Part shown: piece after piece, positions 40,383-48,978 of the stretch
How positions within the stretch are numbered: position 1 is the first letter of the stretch
Layout: each line of letters begins with the position of its first letter
Assembly (NCBI RefSeq): GCF_025143365.1
Contig: NZ_JALXPE010000009.1
Location: forward strand, 15,340-79,339
DNA: 64,000 nt
Origin: Microbacterium sp. p3-SID336
Lineage (GTDB): Bacteria > Actinomycetota > Actinomycetes > Actinomycetales > Microbacteriaceae
Direction: 5' to 3'
Made by a program: the position numbers and the translations under genes
The notes under the pieces: generated by a model
What the model was told of the DNA's origin: nothing
Database searches by the model: none
Seen by the model: the letters and a program-made list of their open reading frames with translations, nothing else

Positions 40383-43262
40383 TCAGTCGGTGAACGGGAG
40401 CTCGAACGCCGCGAGCCGGGCGAGCTGTGCGTGGTCGACGACCCCCGGCACGACGACCGGGTTGGCGATCAACCCCTCGAATCGTCCGGTCATCGGAGCC
40501 GGACCGAAGATGAGCGGCCCGCGCGCCGACCGGTCCCCCGTGCCGAGAACGTGCCCGTTGGACGCCACGGGGGTGATGGAGTTCCCGACGTGGAGGCGCA
40601 GCTGCTGGTTGACCGCGTCCCAGACGCCGGTGATCAGCTGCCAGTGACCCGGATCCACCGCACCGCCGGTGGCGCAGTTGCTGGTGCGATCGGTGCTGGC
40701 CGAGTTCACGGACAGAGCCCCGAGGCAGAACGCGTACGCTCCCTGCGGCGTCACCTGCAGCTGCATGGAACCCGAGTCGCCGCCGCCCTGCATGGCGATC
40801 TTCTGCATGGCGGCGGGGGTGCCGTAGCCCATGACCCACAGGCTGAACGTGAAGCTCCGAGACGCGTCGACCGGGGCGGACCAGGTGTGGATCTCCTCGG
40901 CGGTGCCGCCCGCCGTGTCGAGCACGGGGCTCTCCACCGGGTGGTCGGGCAGCTCCGTGGTCGTCGTGGAGCTGAACTCGGGGATGACGAGCTCGAGCGC
41001 GTTCGCGCCGATCCACGGGTTCGAGTCCGGGATCGCCGACGGAAGCGGGGACGTCAGCGCCGTGGTCTGCCAGGCGTGCCCGGCGTCCAGGTTCGCGGAG
41101 GTCGCCGGCGTGCCGACATCGCCGTCGGGGTAGAGCGGAATCCCCGCCGGCGGGGACTGGTTGCCCGCCTTGTCGTAGGCGGAGATCCAGAGCGTGGACA
41201 GCGCGTTCGTCGGGGCGACCGTGAGCGTCGTCGGCCCCGTCGCGGCCGCGCAGGCCCAGCGCACGCTGTTGGTCACGGTGGTCGCGCAGTTCGGCAGCGC
41301 CGCGGTCAGCGACACCGTGCCGTCGACCGGCACCGGTGGGGCGGGCGCGGTGAGCTGCACGGGATCGATCCAGTACACGTACCCGGCGATGCCGCTCTCG
41401 CCGGTGACGGAGAGGGGCAGGCCCTGACCGACGACGAAGGACGCTCCCGCGGCGACGGTCGCGGTGGGTGCGGCGGGCTTGGTCGTGTCGACCGTGAAGT
41501 AGCACCACGCGCTGTAGCTCGCACCATCGTGAGTGGCGTCTTTTCCGCGCGCTCTCCACGCGTAGGTCGTGCCGTCCGCGAGGTCGGTGAAGGTGGCGGA
41601 TTTCACCCCGCCCGCCGCGAGGCCGGTCCAGCGGGTCTGGATCGTGGTGGAGAGACTGCTCGCCTTGGCGAGGGAGAAGTTCGTGCCGACGTTCCCGCCG
41701 TCCGGGTCCGTCTGGGTCACGGCGACGGTCACGTTCTTCTGACCGAGCACGGCCGGCGCGGATGCCGTCCCGCAGGTGCGCGACGGCGAGGTGAACACCG
41801 GCTTCGTCGGCGTGTTCGGCCGGGTGTTGTACGACACGATGAGCGTCGCCGCACGGCTGTAGTGACGACGGGACGGCAGGTTCGGGTCCGTGTAGGTGAA
41901 GGCGAACTGGATCGTGGAGGCGCCGGCCTTGGCCTGCACGCCGGAGGTGACGTTCCATCCCACGGCCAGGGGGGCGGATCCGTACCCCGGCCCGTACCAC
42001 GGGGCCTGCAGCGGAGCGCTCCAGCCCCCCGTGCCCGCCGCGTTCCACGACTGCTCCTGCGCCCACGTGAAGCCCGCGGGCTTGATGCCGTAGGTGTGCA
42101 CCTGGATGGCGCCGTTGCCGGACGAGGCGACGGCGAGCTGCGTCGTGTTGAGCCGCGCGTTCGTGATGACCTTTCCCGCCAGCGCCCCGATCGGGAACTG
42201 GAAGAACATGTCGGAACGGTACTGCTGGTAGATGCCGACCCGCAGCACGTCGGATGCCCCGGCCGCCAGGTACGACTGGTTCGGGTACGCGGCGTCGGTG
42301 TACCAGGACGCCGTGATGCCGGAGGACCAGTCGGGGTCGACGAAGATCGGGTAGGTCACGTCGCCGTCGCGCTTCTCGTGGGTCTCCACGGAGGCGCCGA
42401 CGTCCATGAGCACGCGGTCCGCCTCGACGTCGTGGGCGACCGGCAGCGGCGGCGCTTCCCCACCCGGCTCCCGGTAGGTGCCGCCTTCGGAGGAGTCCCA
42501 CCAGAGGGGCTGTCCCGCCACGATCTGCGCGTCGTCACCGGCGTCCGCCCGGACGGTGCCCGTGGAATCGGTGCGCAGCGTCGCATCCTCGATCACGACG
42601 TGGAGGTCTTCCAGCCGCGTCGACTCCGCCGCCTTCTCGCTCTTGACCACGTAGATGGACGCCTGCCCCGTCTTGGTCGCGACCATCTTGAGGTCGACGT
42701 CGGGAAGCACGTTCCGGTAGGTCGCGGTGTCGCCCTCGACGGTGGGCGCAGGGAGGGTGCCGTACGGCCAGGTCTCGGTGATCCACTCCCCCGACTCCGT
42801 CTGCACCTGCGCGAGCTGATCGCTGCCGCCCGGGGAGAACCGTACCGGTGCCGCGGAGGCTGCCGGCTGCAACCAGCCGTCGACCGCGACGAGGGTCGTG
42901 TCGACGGGCACCCAGGCACCGTCCTGCTCGACACGGACGGGCACGCTGGACGCCTCGTACTGCATGGTGCCGTCCGGCAGGGCGAGGGTCTGCTCGGTCG
43001 GCGTGGTCATGCCGTCCACCACGACGGCCTCTCCTGTCGCCGTAGCGGTCGCGATCGCCTGCGATACGGCGGCCTGCTGCAGGGCGCGGTAGGAGGTCGG
43101 CGTGGAGCTCTTGCCGATCGCGGAGCCGACGGCGGGGGCGGCGACAGCTGCTCCTCCCCCTCCGAAGACGACGGCGATCACGGCGACAGAGGCGATCAGG
43201 CCACGGGTGGCGCGCCGGGAGGCGGCGCGACGGAAGGAGGAGGTGTCGGGGAGGTGCGTCAC
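40383..43262 (-). CDS. Secreted DNRLRE/LamG-domain protein (959 aa)
   Basis: An exported protein with a signal peptide at residues 1-42 (RGLIASVAVIAVVFGGGGAA, cleavage near AVAAP). Residues about 90-320 match the N-terminal region of actinobacterial wall-associated/Rhs-type proteins (VEQDGAWVPVDTTLV; LPDVDLKMVATKTG). A DNRLRE-like module at about 325-490 includes FFQFPIGALAGKVITNARLN. Ig/Fn3-like modules follow at about 490-740, then a LamG/concanavalin-like C-terminus (FTFSLWVMGYG; HWQLITGVWDAVNQQLRLHV). Such proteins often carry a following Rhs repeat and toxin; here the chain ends after LamG. GTG start with -10 TAGCTT (minus strand, 43269-43274) 6 bases upstream. Confidence 0.82.
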   Translation of the reverse strand: MTHLPDTSSFRRAASRRATRGLIASVAVIAVVFGGGGAAVAAPAVGSAIGKSSTPTSYRALQQAAVSQAIATATATGEAVVVDGMTTPTEQTLALPDGTMQYEASSVPVRVEQDGAWVPVDTTLVAVDGWLQPAASAAPVRFSPGGSDQLAQVQTESGEWITETWPYGTLPAPTVEGDTATYRNVLPDVDLKMVATKTGQASIYVVKSEKAAESTRLEDLHVVIEDATLRTDSTGTVRADAGDDAQIVAGQPLWWDSSEGGTYREPGGEAPPLPVAHDVEADRVLMDVGASVETHEKRDGDVTYPIFVDPDWSSGITASWYTDAAYPNQSYLAAGASDVLRVGIYQQYRSDMFFQFPIGALAGKVITNARLNTTQLAVASSGNGAIQVHTYGIKPAGFTWAQEQSWNAAGTGGWSAPLQAPWYGPGYGSAPLAVGWNVTSGVQAKAGASTIQFAFTYTDPNLPSRRHYSRAATLIVSYNTRPNTPTKPVFTSPSRTCGTASAPAVLGQKNVTVAVTQTDPDGGNVGTNFSLAKASSLSTTIQTRWTGLAAGGVKSATFTDLADGTTYAWRARGKDATHDGASYSAWCYFTVDTTKPAAPTATVAAGASFVVGQGLPLSVTGESGIAGYVYWIDPVQLTAPAPPVPVDGTVSLTAALPNCATTVTNSVRWACAAATGPTTLTVAPTNALSTLWISAYDKAGNQSPPAGIPLYPDGDVGTPATSANLDAGHAWQTTALTSPLPSAIPDSNPWIGANALELVIPEFSSTTTTELPDHPVESPVLDTAGGTAEEIHTWSAPVDASRSFTFSLWVMGYGTPAAMQKIAMQGGGDSGSMQLQVTPQGAYAFCLGALSVNSASTDRTSNCATGGAVDPGHWQLITGVWDAVNQQLRLHVGNSITPVASNGHVLGTGDRSARGPLIFGPAPMTGRFEGLIANPVVVPGVVDHAQLARLAAFELPFTD

Positions 43263-43381
43263 AGTCGAAAGCTAGGGGCTCCGCGAACGACGGCGCTATC
43301 GCGATCCGGGCCGAAAACCCGAATGTCAGGAATTCGCGGCTCGTGCAATAGGAGGGGTACGGATGCGGCCGCCCTCCCCCG

Positions 43382-44020
43382 TCACACGCCGAACGTGCCG
43401 ACCTCCGGGGTCCGCTCGGTCCGCGCATAGCGGAGCAGCAGGACCCCCGCCTCGTCCACGACCGGCGGTTCCCGCAGCCGCAGCACGGCCGGCAGAGCGC
43501 CGTCGTCGAACACCTTCTTGCCGCGTCCGAGCAGCAGTGGGTAGATCCAGAGGTTGAGCTCGTCGAACAGTCCTTCCGCGAGCAGGGTGTGCACGAAGTC
43601 GATGCTGCCGATCACGTGAACCTCGCGGTGTGCCGCCCGCAGCGCCGCGATCTCGGCGGCAAGGTCGTCGCCCACCCGCGAGCTGCCCTGCCATTCGAGC
43701 GTGAGGTCCGGGTTCCGCGACGCCACGTACTTCGGCACCGCGTCGAAGAGCCGCCCGATGTGCCCCTCCTCGCCGTCCGTGTGGTGCGGCCAGTATGAGG
43801 CGAAGATGTCGTAGGTGCGGCGGCCGAGCAGCAGCGCGTCGAGGCCGCGCATACCCTCGTCGACCTCGGCGCCCATGCCGGGGGACGGGTAGCCGGCCTG
43901 CCACCCGCTGAAGCGGAATCCGCCGGACGTGTCTTCGTCCACGCCGCCCGGCCCTTGGGCCACTCCGTCGAGGGTGCTGAACAGGTCGATCAGGATGCGG
44001 CCGGGTGCGTCTTCGCTCAT
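43382..44020 (-). CDS. RibD C-terminal/dihydrofolate reductase-like protein
   Basis: A 212-residue protein of the RibD_C/DHFR-like family: ILIDLFSTLDGVAQGPGG at the start, LLLGRRTYDIFASYWP near residue 65, EVHVIGSIDFVHTLLAEGLFDELNLWIYPLLLGRGKKVF near 135-170 (by position). These bind NADPH, but the small actinobacterial members have no confirmed substrate. SD GGGAGAAG precedes the ATG at 44020. It stands alone between the LamG gene and the two-component system. Confidence 0.88.
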   Translation of the reverse strand: MSEDAPGRILIDLFSTLDGVAQGPGGVDEDTSGGFRFSGWQAGYPSPGMGAEVDEGMRGLDALLLGRRTYDIFASYWPHHTDGEEGHIGRLFDAVPKYVASRNPDLTLEWQGSSRVGDDLAAEIAALRAAHREVHVIGSIDFVHTLLAEGLFDELNLWIYPLLLGRGKKVFDDGALPAVLRLREPPVVDEAGVLLLRYARTERTPEVGTFGV

Positions 44021-44169
44021 GTCACTTCTCCCTGCGGACGGGACCGCGCGACGGATGCCGCTGTCCCCTTCACGCCATGCTCGCAAAGTCGAGCCCGCTT
44101 GTCAGCAGCCGCGTCCGCTCCGTCTGACGGGGGATGCGACCGTGCGGAGCGCCGCCCTACGGTGGGGGG

Positions 44170-45423
44170 ATGCCCTTCACCCGCACGCCCACCGAGCGCG
44201 ACCGCCGCGGCGATCTCCTGCTGGCGCTCGTGCTGTTCGTCGGGGCGATCCTCAGCGCCGCACTCTCCTCCATCGCCCAGGTCTACGGGGACGAGCAGGC
44301 CCCGCTCTGGACGGCCCTCGTGTATGCGGCCGTGGTCGCGGCTCCGCTCGCGTTCCGTCGCCGCTGGCCCGGCGCCGTCGCCGTGATCGTCTCCCTCGCC
44401 TACTTCGCCGCGGTGACCGTCCGGGTACCGGAGATCTACGTCGGGAACATCGCGATGTTCATCGCCCTGTACACCGTCGGCGCGTGGATGAGCGACCGGA
44501 GGCGTGCACTCATCGTCCGCGTCGCCATCATCATCGGCATGTTCGTGTGGCTGATCATCACGATGTACCGCGATGCGATCAGCGAGGCGGACAAGGCCGA
44601 GGTCGTCGCCGGGGCCATGTCCCCGTACGTCGCGTTCATGCTGATCCAGGTGCTGCTCAACGCGCTGTACTTCGGCGGCGCATACTACTTCGGCGAGCGG
44701 TCGTGGATGGCGGCGGAGCAGCGCGCGGTGCTGGAGCAGCGCACGGAGGAGCTGGTGCGCGAGCGGGAGGTCACGGCCGCGCAGGCCGTCGCCCTCGACC
44801 GGGTGCGCATCGCCAGGGAGCTGCACGACGTGGTCGCCCACCACGTCTCCGTGATGGGGGTGCAGGCGGGCGCCGCGCGGCTCGTGCTCGACAGCGACCC
44901 CGCCCAGACGGCACGGCTCCTGTCGGGCATCGAGGCCTCGGCCCGCGACGCGATCCATGAGCTGCGGCAGCTGCTGGAGACGCTGCGAGACCCGGGCGGG
45001 GAGACCGCCGACGGCGCGTCCACGCTCGACCTCGATGACATCGCCGCGCTCGCGGAGGCCTCGAACGACGCGGGTCTCCCCACGGCGTACACCGTCGTCG
45101 GCGAGCCGGTCGCCGTGCCTTCTCTCGTGGCCGTGAACCTCTACCGCATCGCGCAGGAGTCGCTCACGAACGCCCGCCGGCACGCGGGCCCAGGCGCGAC
45201 GGCCGACGTGCGCGTCCGCTACGACGAGGACGGCGTCGAGGTGGAGGTCGTCAACACGGGCCGGGCGATCGCGCAGCTGCGGCCCGGGCTCGGTCAGCTC
45301 GGCATGCGGGAGCGGGCGGCGGCCTCGGGCGGGACGCTGGAGGTGGCGGCGCGTCCGTCCGGCGGAGTGCGGGTTCGCGCGCGCGTGCCGCTGGTCGCCG
45401 CGGAGGCAGGGGCGACACGATGA
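44170..45423 (+). CDS. Sensor histidine kinase (NarL/DesK type)
   Basis: A 417-residue membrane kinase. Five or six N-terminal membrane segments (about 15-180) form the sensor region without a large extracellular loop. HisKA_3 has the phospho-acceptor His in RIARELHDVVAHHVSVMGVQAGAARL (about 220), and the HATPase domain includes LYRIAQESLTNARRHAG and LGQLGMRERAAASGG. The ATG at 44170 is chosen, with -10 TACGGT (44158-44163) 6 bases upstream. It overlaps its response regulator by 4 bases. Confidence 0.93.
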   Translation: MPFTRTPTERDRRGDLLLALVLFVGAILSAALSSIAQVYGDEQAPLWTALVYAAVVAAPLAFRRRWPGAVAVIVSLAYFAAVTVRVPEIYVGNIAMFIALYTVGAWMSDRRRALIVRVAIIIGMFVWLIITMYRDAISEADKAEVVAGAMSPYVAFMLIQVLLNALYFGGAYYFGERSWMAAEQRAVLEQRTEELVREREVTAAQAVALDRVRIARELHDVVAHHVSVMGVQAGAARLVLDSDPAQTARLLSGIEASARDAIHELRQLLETLRDPGGETADGASTLDLDDIAALAEASNDAGLPTAYTVVGEPVAVPSLVAVNLYRIAQESLTNARRHAGPGATADVRVRYDEDGVEVEVVNTGRAIAQLRPGLGQLGMRERAAASGGTLEVAARPSGGVRVRARVPLVAAEAGATR

Positions 45424-46160
45424 GCGAGCCCACGATCCGCGTGCTCCTCGTCGACGATCATGCGCTGCTGCGGGCGGGGTTCCGCACGATCCTGGACACG
45501 CAGCCCGACATCACCGTGGTCGGAGAGGCGTCGTCCGGCGCGGAGGCGGTGGCGCAGGCGAGCGCGCTGCGCCCCGACGTGATCACGATGGACGTGCAGA
45601 TGCCCGACATGGACGGCATCGAGGCCACGCGTCGCATCGTGGCCGACCCGGAGGTGGGCGCCGCGATCGCCATCGTCACGACCTTCGATCACGACGACTA
45701 CCTCTACCGAGCGCTGGAGGCGGGCGCGAGCGGCTTCCTCCTGAAGAACGCCGGCGCCGAGGACCTCATCTCCGCGGTGCGAGCCCTCGCCGCGGGGGAC
45801 GGGATGCTGGCGCCCGAGGTCACGCGCCGGGTGCTGGCACGATTCGCGGGCGGCCCTGGTGCGACCGGATCGCACCCGACGGGACGCTCGCCGATGCCCT
45901 CGCCTGCTCCCGAGGCCCCGCGTTCCCGTGACGTTCCGGCAGCTCCGCCCACCACTCCCGCCCTGCTCGAACCGCTCACCGACCGCGAGGCCGAGGTGCT
46001 GACCCTGCTCGCGGATGCGCGCAGCAACGCCGAGATCGCCCGCGCGCTGTTCATCGGCGAGGCCACCGTGAAGACGCACGTCTCCCGGGTGCTGCAGAAG
46101 CTCGGCGCGCGCGACCGGGTGCAGGCCGTGGTGCTCGCGCACCGCCTTGGCCTCGCATGA
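45420..46160 (+). CDS. LuxR/NarL-family response regulator
   Basis: A 246-residue regulator: receiver domain with VLLVDDHALLRAGFRTIL and phospho-acceptor Asp in VITMDVQMPDMDGIEA (about residue 60), then a long 50-residue Pro/Ser-rich linker (about 145-180), then a LuxR helix-turn-helix (LTDREAEVLTLLADARSNAEIARALFIGEATVKTHVSRVL, by position 185-225). The linker is longer than usual for the family. It overlaps both the kinase gene and the methyltransferase gene by 4 bases, so all three are coupled. Confidence 0.93.
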   Translation: MSEPTIRVLLVDDHALLRAGFRTILDTQPDITVVGEASSGAEAVAQASALRPDVITMDVQMPDMDGIEATRRIVADPEVGAAIAIVTTFDHDDYLYRALEAGASGFLLKNAGAEDLISAVRALAAGDGMLAPEVTRRVLARFAGGPGATGSHPTGRSPMPSPAPEAPRSRDVPAAPPTTPALLEPLTDREAEVLTLLADARSNAEIARALFIGEATVKTHVSRVLQKLGARDRVQAVVLAHRLGLA

Positions 46161-46819
46161 GCGACGTGCCGGACGCCGGGGTGGACCGCGGCGCGTACTG
46201 GAACCACAACACCGCCTACCACCCCTGGATCCTGCGCATCGCCGCCCGGGGTTCGACCGAGGATGCGCTCGACGTCGGCTGCGGCGAGGGACTCCTCGTG
46301 CAGCGCCTCGCGCCGCTGTTCACCACGGTGACCGGCATCGACCCCGACCCGGCCGCCATCGCCCGCGCTCAGGACCGTCTGCGCGGGGCTCACCGAGCGA
46401 AGGTGGCGCTGTCGTCGTTCGCCGACTTCGACGCGGCGGACCGCCGCTTCGACCTGATCACCTTCGTCGCCACGCTGCACCACATGGACCTGCGCCCGAC
46501 GCTCGCGAAGACCGCACGGCTGCTGCGCCCCGGCGGGACGCTCGCGGTTGTCGGGCTGGCCGCGAACAGGTCCGCGGGCGACTGGATCCTCTCCGCCCTG
46601 GCCGTGCCGTGGGTCCGGCTGGGCTCGGCGCTGCATCGCGAGTCGCGCGACATCGGTGTGGCCACTGCCGCTCCCCGCGAGAGCCTCGCCGAGATCCGCA
46701 CGACCGCGGAGACGGTGCTGCCCGGGGTGCGTGTGCGCCGGGGGCTGTACTACCGCTACTTGCTGTCCTGGACGAAGCCTGCTGTTCTGGGGGACGCCGC
46801 GGGGCGCGATAGCCTCTGA
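46157..46819 (+). CDS. Class I SAM-dependent methyltransferase
   Basis: A 220-residue methyltransferase. ALDVGCGEGLLVQRLAPL is SAM motif I, VTGIDPDPAAIARAQDRL motif II, and FDLITFVATLHHMDLRPTLAKTARLLRPGGTLAVVGLA covers motifs III-IV (by position 97-135). Substrate unknown. Its ATG overlaps the response regulator stop (ATGA), which is unusual company: methylation may be an output or modulator of the two-component system, or simply be carried along. Confidence 0.88.
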   Translation: MSDVPDAGVDRGAYWNHNTAYHPWILRIAARGSTEDALDVGCGEGLLVQRLAPLFTTVTGIDPDPAAIARAQDRLRGAHRAKVALSSFADFDAADRRFDLITFVATLHHMDLRPTLAKTARLLRPGGTLAVVGLAANRSAGDWILSALAVPWVRLGSALHRESRDIGVATAAPRESLAEIRTTAETVLPGVRVRRGLYYRYLLSWTKPAVLGDAAGRDSL

Positions 46820-46822
46820 GCC

Positions 46823-47995
46823 ATGCCCGAAGCCGCTCCCCTGTCGCGTCCGATCCTGGCCGGCGTGGTCACGGCCCTGGTGGGCTTCACGAGCTCCTTC
46901 GCCGTGGTGCTGACGGGGCTCGACGCGGTCGGCGCGACACCGGCGCAGGCGGCCAGCGGGCTCCTCGCCGTAAGTCTGACGATGGGGCTGGCGTGCGTGG
47001 TGCTCGCCTGGCGGTACCGGATGCCGATCACCGTGGCCTGGTCGACGCCCGGTGCGGCCCTGCTCGCGGCGACCGGGGCCGTGGAGGGCGGCTGGCCCGC
47101 CGCGGTGGGGGCCTTCCTGGTCACGGCGGCACTCATCCTGCTGACGGCGCTGTGGCCCGCACTGGGGGCGCTCATCGCGCGCATCCCTCCGTCGATCGCG
47201 CAGGCCATGCTCGCCGGGGTGCTGCTGCCGCTGTGCCTCGCACCGATCACGGGGGTGGTGGCGAACCCCTGGGGCGTGGTGCCGGTCGTGCTGACCTGGC
47301 TGGTCTTCGCGCGCCTCGCGCCGCGGTGGGCGGTGCCGTTCGCGTTCGTCGCCGCGGCCGCGGTGGTCGCGGTGTCGCTGGTGCAGGAGGGGGCGCCGTT
47401 CGATCCGGGGCTGCTGCTGCCGCGGATCGAGCTCACGACGCCGGTCTTCACGGTGGGCGGCCTGGTCGGCCTCGCGCTGCCGCTGTTCATCGTGACGATG
47501 GCGTCGCAGAACGTGCCGGGCGTCGCGATCATGCGCAGCTTCGGCTACGAGGTGCCGTGGCGGCCGGCGATGCTGGTGACCGGGGTGGGCACGGCACTCG
47601 GCGCCCCCGCGGGCGGCCACGCCATCAACCTCGCCGCCATCAGCGCGGCGCTCGCGGCTTCTCCCGACGCGGATCCGGATCCGCAGCGCCGCTGGGTCGC
47701 GGGGGTCTCGACCGGGGTGACGTATCTGGTGCTCGGCGGATTCTCCGCAGCGTTCGCGGCCCTCGTCGTCCTGGCTCCCGCCGCGGTGATCCCCGCGGTC
47801 GCCGGGCTCGCGCTGTTCGCCGCGTTCGGCTCATCCGTGCAGCAGGCCATCGACGACCCCGGCGAGCGCATCCCCGCCGTCGTCACGTTCCTGGTCGCCG
47901 CATCCGGCATCGCGGTGCTCGGCGTGAGCGCCGCGTTCTGGGCGCTGGTCGCGGGGCTGCTCGTGCGCACCGTGCTGCACGCCGGCCGCGGCTGA
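46823..47995 (+). CDS. BenE-family benzoate/H+ symporter-like transporter
   Basis: A 390-residue membrane protein with about 11 segments. LAWRYRMPITVAWSTPGAALLAAT, IPPSIAQAMLAGVLLPLC and MASQNVPGVAIMRSFGYEVPW are strongly conserved in BenE proteins, which import aromatic acids. No aromatic catabolism gene is visible nearby, so the real substrate is open. -10 TAGCCT (46810-46815) lies 7 bases before the ATG inside the end of the methyltransferase gene, so it can be transcribed separately and leaderless. Confidence 0.9.
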   Translation: MPEAAPLSRPILAGVVTALVGFTSSFAVVLTGLDAVGATPAQAASGLLAVSLTMGLACVVLAWRYRMPITVAWSTPGAALLAATGAVEGGWPAAVGAFLVTAALILLTALWPALGALIARIPPSIAQAMLAGVLLPLCLAPITGVVANPWGVVPVVLTWLVFARLAPRWAVPFAFVAAAAVVAVSLVQEGAPFDPGLLLPRIELTTPVFTVGGLVGLALPLFIVTMASQNVPGVAIMRSFGYEVPWRPAMLVTGVGTALGAPAGGHAINLAAISAALAASPDADPDPQRRWVAGVSTGVTYLVLGGFSAAFAALVVLAPAAVIPAVAGLALFAAFGSSVQQAIDDPGERIPAVVTFLVAASGIAVLGVSAAFWALVAGLLVRTVLHAGRG

Positions 47996-48081
47996 CCGCC
48001 ACCCTCCCCCGCGCGGCCGATCCTGCGACGTCCGCCGTGCGGGGGATGCCCGGGGGCAGTCCCGCTCCGTAGCGTGAGGGC

Positions 48082-48978
48082 ATGACCACAGGAATGCTTG
48101 AACTCTCCGGCATCACCAAGAGCTACGGCTCGCGGCGGGTGCTGGACGACGTGTCCTTCACGGTCGCACCGGGGCGGCTGACGGGCTTCGTCGGCGGCAA
48201 CGGCGCGGGCAAGACCACGACCATGCGGATCATCCTCGGGCTGCTGTCCGCGGACGGCGGGCGGGTCGACCTCGACGGCGCCCCGCTGAACACCGCGGAC
48301 CGGCGGCGCTTCGGCTACATGCCGGAGGAGCGCGGCCTCTACCCGAAGATGAAGGTGCTCGAGCAGATCGTGTACCTCGCGCGGCTGCACGGCTTCGGCA
48401 AGGCGGAGGCCACGGAGCGGGCGACCGCTCTGCTCACCGAGCTGGGCCTCGGCGAGCGGCTGAACGACACCATCGAGTCGCTGTCCCTGGGCAACCAGCA
48501 GCGCGCGCAGATCGCCGCCTCCCTGGTGCACGACCCGGAGGTGCTGATCCTCGACGAGCCGTTCTCCGGACTCGACCCGCTCGCGGTCGACGTGGTGGCC
48601 GGCGTGCTGCAGGCGAGTGCCGCGAAGGGCGCATCGATCCTGTTCTCCTCGCACCAGCTCGACGTGGTGGAGCGGCTGTGCGACGACCTGGTGATCCTCG
48701 CGGGCGGCACGATCCGTGCTGCGGGCTCCCGTGACGGGCTGCGCGCCGAGCACGCCCGCGACCGGTACGAGCTGGTGTCCGCGGGCGACGCCGGCTGGCT
48801 GCGCACCGAGCCGGGCGTCACGGTGGTCGACTTCGAGGGCGGCTATGCCCTGTTCGACGCGGACAGCCCGCAGACAGCGCAACGCGTGCTGCAGACCGCC
48901 GTCGAGCGCGGCGATGTCGCCAGCTTCGCGCCCAAGCATCCCTCTCTTGCGCAGATCTTCAAGGAGGTCATCCAGTGA
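48082..48978 (+). CDS. ABC exporter ATPase (NatA type)
   Basis: A 298-residue ATPase. Walker A GGNGAGKTTTMRI (about residue 38), signature LSLGNQQRAQIAASLVHDPEVLILDEPFSGLDPLAVDVV (by position 136-174, signature ending NQQR) and a C-terminal domain of the NatA/DrrA type. It forms an ABC-2 exporter with the next gene, which it overlaps by 4 bases. -10 TAGCGT (48070-48075) is 6 bases before the ATG, so leaderless. Substrate unknown: Na+, drug or lipid are all possible. Confidence 0.92.
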   Translation: MTTGMLELSGITKSYGSRRVLDDVSFTVAPGRLTGFVGGNGAGKTTTMRIILGLLSADGGRVDLDGAPLNTADRRRFGYMPEERGLYPKMKVLEQIVYLARLHGFGKAEATERATALLTELGLGERLNDTIESLSLGNQQRAQIAASLVHDPEVLILDEPFSGLDPLAVDVVAGVLQASAAKGASILFSSHQLDVVERLCDDLVILAGGTIRAAGSRDGLRAEHARDRYELVSAGDAGWLRTEPGVTVVDFEGGYALFDADSPQTAQRVLQTAVERGDVASFAPKHPSLAQIFKEVIQ

